From an uncultured Veillonella sp. (GTDB lineage: Bacteria > Bacillota_C > Negativicutes > Veillonellales > Veillonellaceae), in NCBI GenBank assembly GCA_900765235.1, contig CAAFRK010000175.1:1-8000 (forward strand): a stretch of 8,000 bases of DNA, read 5' to 3'. Positions 4,938 to 8,000 of the stretch are shown here, in pieces. A program made the translations under genes and the position numbers. Numbering within the stretch: position 1 is the first letter of the stretch; each line of letters begins with the position of its first letter. The notes below the pieces were generated by a model. That model did no database searches and was not told the origin of the DNA. It saw only the letters and a list, made by a program, of their open reading frames with translations.

Positions 4938-4987
4938 ATATAGAGAAGTAATGTGTAAGAGAGTTCAGCAAGGAGTTTTGTGGAGAG

Positions 4988-6136
4988 ATGAACTTGTTTT
5001 TACGGCGTGCCTTATGTGGCATAGCCTTGATAGTCGCCGCCATCGGTACTGTGGGATGCCAACATGAGAGTCAGGCAGAGCAGGAAGAGGTACGAACTGT
5101 ATCGTATCGAGCCGTCATGGAATCAGACAAACCTGTCCCTGAGAAGGTGAACACCTGGCTTGGGGCTATGTCTCAAGAGGACAAGATAGGCCAGCTGATG
5201 ATGATTAGCCTTCACGGCAGCACGGTAGGACAGTCCCAAAAGGACGTCATCAGGAAATACCGTGTGAGCGGCGTTATGCTAACTAATGAAAATCTAAATA
5301 ATAAAAACCAAGTGAAAGCTTTCACCAGCGATATCATGCAAACGGCCACAACGGCGAGTATGGTGACGCCATACATCGGCATCAATCGGGATAAGGTGTT
5401 GAGTACGAATGAAAGTTTCTTGCGCTTGCCAGAGCCAAATCGTTGGGGGCAACTACCGATGGAACGGATCATCAATTTAGTGACTCGATCGGCCATCGAA
5501 ATGCGCGATATGGGCTTTAATCTCATTGTGGGACCGAATGCAAACCTAGGGGTGCCGAATGTGTCCTATACATCTGACCCTACGTGGGCAGGGCATATGG
5601 ATCTGGCCATGGCGGAGCGTTACCAAATCAACCACATGTGGTTTGCCTATAACTACTTTCCAACAGTGAGCCTTGGTGATGCATCCTTTGAGACCGCTAA
5701 CGATGCGAAAGCCTATTTGAACAACAACGATGTGTCCGTATTTAAACGTCTCATTACACAGACGACAGCGAACACGTACATGCTCGTCATAAGCCATGTG
5801 CAAATTCCTGCCATCGATAATGAACACCTAGCGAGTAACTCGAAAGTAATCATAACGGACTGGCTACGACACGAGCTAGGCTATAACGGCGTAGTTATGA
5901 CCGACCGTGTCGATGTAGGGGCTTTGCAAGCAAACCAAAAGATAGGGGACTTTGCAGTTAACTCCATCGTAGCAGGCAGTGACCTCGTCCTCCTTGATGC
6001 GGATACGGGTCACATCGATGAAGTCCATCGCGCACTTACGCAAGCAGTGGCGAACGGAACCATTTCTAATGACCGACTCAATGATGCGGTTAAGCATATT
6101 TTGCTCATGAAGATGCAAACGCAAATGCAACAATAA
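4988..6136 (+). CDS. GH3-like lipoprotein, probably catalytically degenerate
   Basis: A 382-aa protein with a lipoprotein signal: LRR, a hydrophobic core (11-20), then TVGC with Cys24 as the lipidated residue, so it is membrane-anchored outside the cytoplasm. Residues 53-375 follow the single-domain glycoside hydrolase 3 (NagZ-type) plan: MSQEDKIGQLMMI (61-73), PYIGINRDKV (128-137), GFNLIVGPNANLG (176-188), NYFP (222-225), ITDWLRHELGYNGVVMTDRVD (289-309) and VAGSDLVLL (328-336). Key residues differ. The usual IDxEGG reads INRDKV, the KHFPGHG loop reads NYFPTVSLG, the Asp-His catalytic dyad is not seen, and SDDL reads TDRV; only the candidate nucleophile Asp306 remains. A sugar- or muropeptide-binding role is possible. 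SD is AAGGAG (4970-4975), 12 bases before ATG, rather far; a second GGAGAG abuts the ATG. No operon partner. Confidence 0.8.
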   Translation: MNLFLRRALCGIALIVAAIGTVGCQHESQAEQEEVRTVSYRAVMESDKPVPEKVNTWLGAMSQEDKIGQLMMISLHGSTVGQSQKDVIRKYRVSGVMLTNENLNNKNQVKAFTSDIMQTATTASMVTPYIGINRDKVLSTNESFLRLPEPNRWGQLPMERIINLVTRSAIEMRDMGFNLIVGPNANLGVPNVSYTSDPTWAGHMDLAMAERYQINHMWFAYNYFPTVSLGDASFETANDAKAYLNNNDVSVFKRLITQTTANTYMLVISHVQIPAIDNEHLASNSKVIITDWLRHELGYNGVVMTDRVDVGALQANQKIGDFAVNSIVAGSDLVLLDADTGHIDEVHRALTQAVANGTISNDRLNDAVKHILLMKMQTQMQQ

Positions 6137-6180
6137 TGTTATGAATGCCCTCGCAGGTATCGTCCATAAACAAAACTATT

Positions 6181-6198
6181 ACATATACATATACATAT
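6181..6198. repeat. Short tandem repeat (ACATAT)3
   Basis: Three perfect copies of ACATAT are followed by looser ACATAA and ATACAT units up to 6212, between the lipoprotein stop codon and its terminator. It is a slippage-prone microsatellite outside any coding region; no function is suggested by its position. Confidence 0.6.
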
Positions 6199-6212
6199 AA
6201 ACATAAATACAT

Positions 6213-6246
6213 GACGTGCTTATTTTAGATAGGCACGTCTTTTTTT
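6213..6246 (+). terminator. Intrinsic terminator after the GH3-like gene
   Basis: GACGTGCTTAT (6213-6223) pairs with ATAGGCACGTC (6229-6239) with one T-G pair and a 5-nt loop, followed by seven T (6240-6246). A standard strong terminator. Confidence 0.92.
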
Positions 6247-6255
6247 ATACTTTCC

Positions 6256-6290
6256 TCTGTATAGTTGTATTGGGGATACAACTATATAGA
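6256..6290. repeat. 15-bp hairpin without a T-tract
   Basis: TCTGTATAGTTGTAT (6256-6270) pairs with ATACAACTATATAGA (6276-6290), with one G-T pair and a TGGGG loop. It begins nine bases after the terminator T-run and is not followed by T on either strand, so it is not an ordinary terminator. It could be a DNA operator, a transcript-end stabiliser or a small mobile remnant. Confidence 0.5.
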
Positions 6291-6370
6291 ATGTAGTAAA
6301 TATGGGAACTTTCATAGACGTATGGGTAAAAAGTAAACCATTAAATAAGTATATTTTATGAGTAAAAAAT

Positions 6371-6395
6371 TTAACATAATCAAAAGTCATGTTAA
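6371..6395. promoter_or_regulatory. Dyad upstream of the ATPase promoter
   Basis: TTAACAT (6371-6377) and ATGTTAA (6389-6395) form a perfect 7-bp inverted repeat 11 bases apart, ending 16 bases before the weak -35 position. The half-site centres are 18 bp apart, which suits a dimeric regulator. The binding protein is unknown. Confidence 0.35.
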
Positions 6396-6411
6396 TAATA
6401 TGAAAATAAGT

Positions 6412-6440
6412 TTAAATTTGTTTTAAATTTATGATATAAT
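6412..6440 (+). promoter_or_regulatory. Promoter of the ATPase gene
   Basis: A perfect TATAAT (6435-6440) with TGA just before it (6432-6434) makes an extended -10. The -35 position at 17 bp is a weak TTAAAT (6412-6417) within a TTTAAATTTGT direct repeat. The ATPase start codon is 31 bases after the -10, with GGAGGTGA (6458-6465) between. Confidence 0.65.
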
Positions 6441-6471
6441 AATCTCCATAGAATGTTGGAGGTGAGAGTAT

Positions 6472-7536
6472 ATGAATTTTGTGGGACGTGCTGAGATTAT
6501 TGAGAGTATCCAGTCCCGTATTGCGATGAATCAAATGAGTTTGTGTGTTGTGTATGGTCCGCATCGCAGTGGCAAATCCTATGTGGCTTCCCAGCTTGTG
6601 CGCCGTCATAAGGCGTTATACTTGGCGGGTCGCATGGCTAATGAAGCAATCCATGTAGCTGATATGAATCGAGCTCTTGAGGCACGTTTTGTTCCTACCG
6701 ATGGGCAGGATAAATTCGAACCGATCACTAGCTTGCAAGAGGCCTTTGATGGTTTATTTGAAAGTAGTGTAAAAACGCCTCAGACTGTGGTGATTGATGA
6801 TTACCCTTCCTTGGTGGAGGCTGTACCTCAGTTCCCTATCCACTTGCGCGATTTGTTAGATGCTTATAAAGAAACGAGCCATTTGAACATCATCTTGATG
6901 GCGAATGGGTTAGAACAGCTTGATGGCCGCATCATTGGCGATCGCAGCTTGATCGGTCCTTATGTGTCAGAATATTTCGAGGTGAAACCGTTCTCCTTGG
7001 TGGACATGAAATCCTTGGGCCTTCACTATGCGAAGGATGACTTGCGTACCGTGTTCGCCGTAACAGGTGGTTTGCCTGCCTATGTGCAGTACTTTGATAA
7101 TGGTGAAAGCATCGATACGAATATCATTAATTTGTTCTTCTCTGTATCGGGCGCACTCTTTGAAGAAACGCAGCATATCTTACATCGAGATATGAAAAAT
7201 ATAACAGGTGCTAATGCGATCCTATCTGGCCTTGCTACACTTGAGAGACCATACTATGTGGAGCTGTTGCAAGCTAGCCAAATTAAAAGCGGCACCTTTA
7301 CATCTCGCTTAAACGACTTGATGGCCATGGGCCTAGTAGGTCGTATCCAAGCGAATAGCCGTGGACCAGCGAAATACGCTGACTACCACTTCACAAATAG
7401 CATGTTCCATTTCTGGTACCGCTATGTGTATAAATACTGGGGCGACATCGTTCGTGGCAATGGTGCAGACGTGTACCAAACCTACGTAAAACCACAACTC
7501 AAAGACTTTGTGGAAGCCTCCTGTATTGCAATGTAA
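6472..7536 (+). CDS. Archaeal-type AAA/STAND ATPase, DUF234-associated, C-terminally short
   Basis: A 354-aa cytoplasmic ATPase of the ATPase_2 (PF01637) kind. Walker A is GPHRSGKS (29-36) and Walker B is TVVIDD (105-110), with a sensor-like NIILMANG (139-146). The family hallmark GGLPAYVQYF follows at 199-208. A winged helix covers about 255-291 (GTFTSRLNDLMAMGLVGR), and then comes the aromatic YHFTNSMFHFWYRYVYKYW motif (305-323). In typical members (about 450-480 aa) this leads into DUF234, whose C-terminal part is nuclease-like. Here the protein ends at KDFVEASCIAM, about where the FEE..C motif would begin, so the nuclease-like part is missing. The downstream 100 bases do not encode it in any frame I read. 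The start is fixed by GGAGGTGA six bases before ATG. The natural role of the family is unclear, with nucleic-acid-linked stress or defence functions proposed. It is followed by a palindrome-rich stretch and a terminator. Confidence 0.85.
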   Translation: MNFVGRAEIIESIQSRIAMNQMSLCVVYGPHRSGKSYVASQLVRRHKALYLAGRMANEAIHVADMNRALEARFVPTDGQDKFEPITSLQEAFDGLFESSVKTPQTVVIDDYPSLVEAVPQFPIHLRDLLDAYKETSHLNIILMANGLEQLDGRIIGDRSLIGPYVSEYFEVKPFSLVDMKSLGLHYAKDDLRTVFAVTGGLPAYVQYFDNGESIDTNIINLFFSVSGALFEETQHILHRDMKNITGANAILSGLATLERPYYVELLQASQIKSGTFTSRLNDLMAMGLVGRIQANSRGPAKYADYHFTNSMFHFWYRYVYKYWGDIVRGNGADVYQTYVKPQLKDFVEASCIAM

Positions 7537-7551
7537 TCAGACAATTTAAAA

Positions 7552-7650
7552 TACGATTACCTGTACAGTTACTTGTAACATCGGAATACGTTACGCCTAA
7601 CGTGTATATCAGTAATCGTAACTTACGTACTATTACCCAATGGTAGTACT
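7552..7650. other. Palindrome-rich stretch with a possible three-way junction
   Basis: TACGATTAC (7552-7560) pairs with GTAATCGTA (7612-7620). Inside lie GTTAC-TT-GTAAC (7568-7579) and an 8-bp hairpin ATACGTTA (7586-7593) with TAACGTGT (7598-7605), one G-T pair and a CGCC loop. Just outside, GTACT...ACC (7627-7637) pairs with GGTAGTAC (7642-7649) across a bulge. It lies in the 3' end of the ATPase transcript. It may be a structured RNA or a set of protein sites built from GTTAC/GTAAC half-sites. Confidence 0.45.
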
Positions 7651-7659
7651 AATTCCTCT

Positions 7660-7694
7660 AAAAAGACACCATATTCCTCTGTGGTGTCTTTTTT
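7660..7694 (+). terminator. Terminator after the ATPase gene, possibly bidirectional
   Basis: AAAAAGACACCA (7660-7671) pairs with TGGTGTCTTTTT (7682-7693), giving a 12-bp stem with a 10-nt loop and T-run. The A-run on the left arm would serve as a T-tract for transcripts from the opposite strand. Confidence 0.88.
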
Positions 7695-7803
7695 GTATTA
7701 TTTTCAGCAATTACCTATCTAGGTGTATAGTTATGTCTTTTAATGGATAGAAATTAATGTTAGCTTGTAACAGAATATGTAGAAATTCTAAGGAATTGCC
7801 AAT

Positions 7804-7832
7804 TTGTCAAAATCCCCGTTCCGCGCTATTGT
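7804..7832 (+). promoter_or_regulatory. Promoter of the last gene, within a repeat cluster
   Basis: TTGTCA (7804-7809, five of six to consensus) and TATTGT (7827-7832, four of six) are 17 bp apart. GCGCTAT is repeated directly at 7823-7829 and 7841-7847, flanking the -10 and transcript start. Confidence 0.5.
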
Positions 7833-7869
7833 GTAGATAAGCGCTATGCCATGGCAGGAAAGGGGATTT
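7810..7869. promoter_or_regulatory. Nested palindromes between promoter and start of the last gene
   Basis: AAATCCCC (7810-7817) is the reverse complement of GGGGATTT (7862-7869), which directly precedes the start codon and overlaps the ribosome binding region. Inside are GCGCT/AGCGC (7823-7827 with 7840-7844) and the palindrome TGCCATGGCA (7847-7856). If transcription starts near 7839 the left arms are DNA only, so operators fit better; a longer upstream transcript could instead form a structure hiding the ribosome site. Confidence 0.45.
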
Positions 7870-8000
7870 ATGTTATACACAAACGAAGAACCGTTAGTAC
7901 AACGAACCTGTATTAAAACTGCAAGCTTACAATCTGAGGAAATATCTTCAAAGGGAACAGCTTCCAAAGAAGTACTATCTAAGAGACCTTCTTCTAAGGA
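7870..8000 (+). CDS. Start of an unrecognised gene (partial)
   Basis: From ATG at 7870 the frame is open to the window end, giving 43 residues that begin MLYTNEEPLVQRTCIKTASLQ and continue Ser/Lys/Glu-rich (EEISSKGTASKEVLSKRPSSK). A purine-rich AGGAAAGGGGA (7856-7866) precedes the ATG, though the AGGA part is somewhat far and the AGGGG part rather near. No signal peptide or known motif is visible; the low-complexity polar start suggests a disordered N-terminal segment. The promoter and palindromes upstream support a real gene. The product cannot be named from this fragment. Confidence 0.55.
   Translation, partial: MLYTNEEPLVQRTCIKTASLQSEEISSKGTASKEVLSKRPSSK

Noticed and set aside
4988..6136. 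Calling the lipoprotein NagZ (beta-N-acetylhexosaminidase)
   Set aside because: The KHFPGHG loop and catalytic Asp-His dyad are not present, so the specific enzyme name would overstate the evidence.
7810..7869. A known riboswitch class before the last gene
   Set aside because: I could not match the conserved core of any riboswitch I know, and the likely transcript start lies inside the structure.

Overview
The window looks like chromosomal DNA of a low-to-moderate GC anaerobic bacterium of the Firmicutes/Negativicutes type. Veillonella is my best guess, from the oxygen-sensitive [FeFe] hydrogenase, the AT-rich promoters, the strong AGGAGG-type ribosome binding sites and the small secreted YIDNDSV/YNPQGY proteins. 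No rRNA, tRNA or other taxonomic marker is present, so this is inference. All recognisable genes lie on the + strand. There is no CRISPR array, transposase or phage gene.

Layout. (1) 1-73: tail of an upstream gene. (2) 74-542: a hairpin-rich non-coding stretch ending in a promoter. (3) 543-908 and 2341-2715: two paralogous small exported proteins (121 and 124 aa) flanking a Fic-family AMP-transferase with a C-terminal winged helix (1186-2229). (4) 2716-3186: a strong terminator and a long hydrogenase leader with several dyads. (5) 3187-4617: a monomeric [FeFe] hydrogenase with two [4Fe-4S] motifs and all three H-cluster motifs. (6) 4988-6136: a glycoside-hydrolase-3-like lipoprotein that lacks most GH3 signature residues. 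(7) 6472-7536: an archaeal-type STAND/AAA ATPase that stops where the C-terminal DUF234 nuclease-like part would begin. (8) 7870-8000: the start of an unrecognised gene behind a palindrome-rich promoter.

Nearly every gene seems to be its own transcription unit: most are followed by a hairpin with a T-tract and preceded by their own TATAAT-like box, often with an extended TGn element. I see no clear operon, so the genes need not work together. The hydrogenase would release H2 from reduced ferredoxin during fermentation. The small proteins and the lipoprotein belong to the cell envelope. Fic and the ATPase are soluble NTP-using regulators.

The most unusual signal is a 13-14 base motif, AGTGACCTAAGTCG, in the loops of four hairpins between 120 and 1077 whose stems are otherwise unrelated. 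Other points of interest are an 11-bp dyad over the fic promoter, the catalytically degenerate GH3-like lipoprotein, the truncated ATPase, a three-way-junction fold after the ATPase gene, and an Asn in place of the usual Met in hydrogenase motif L2.
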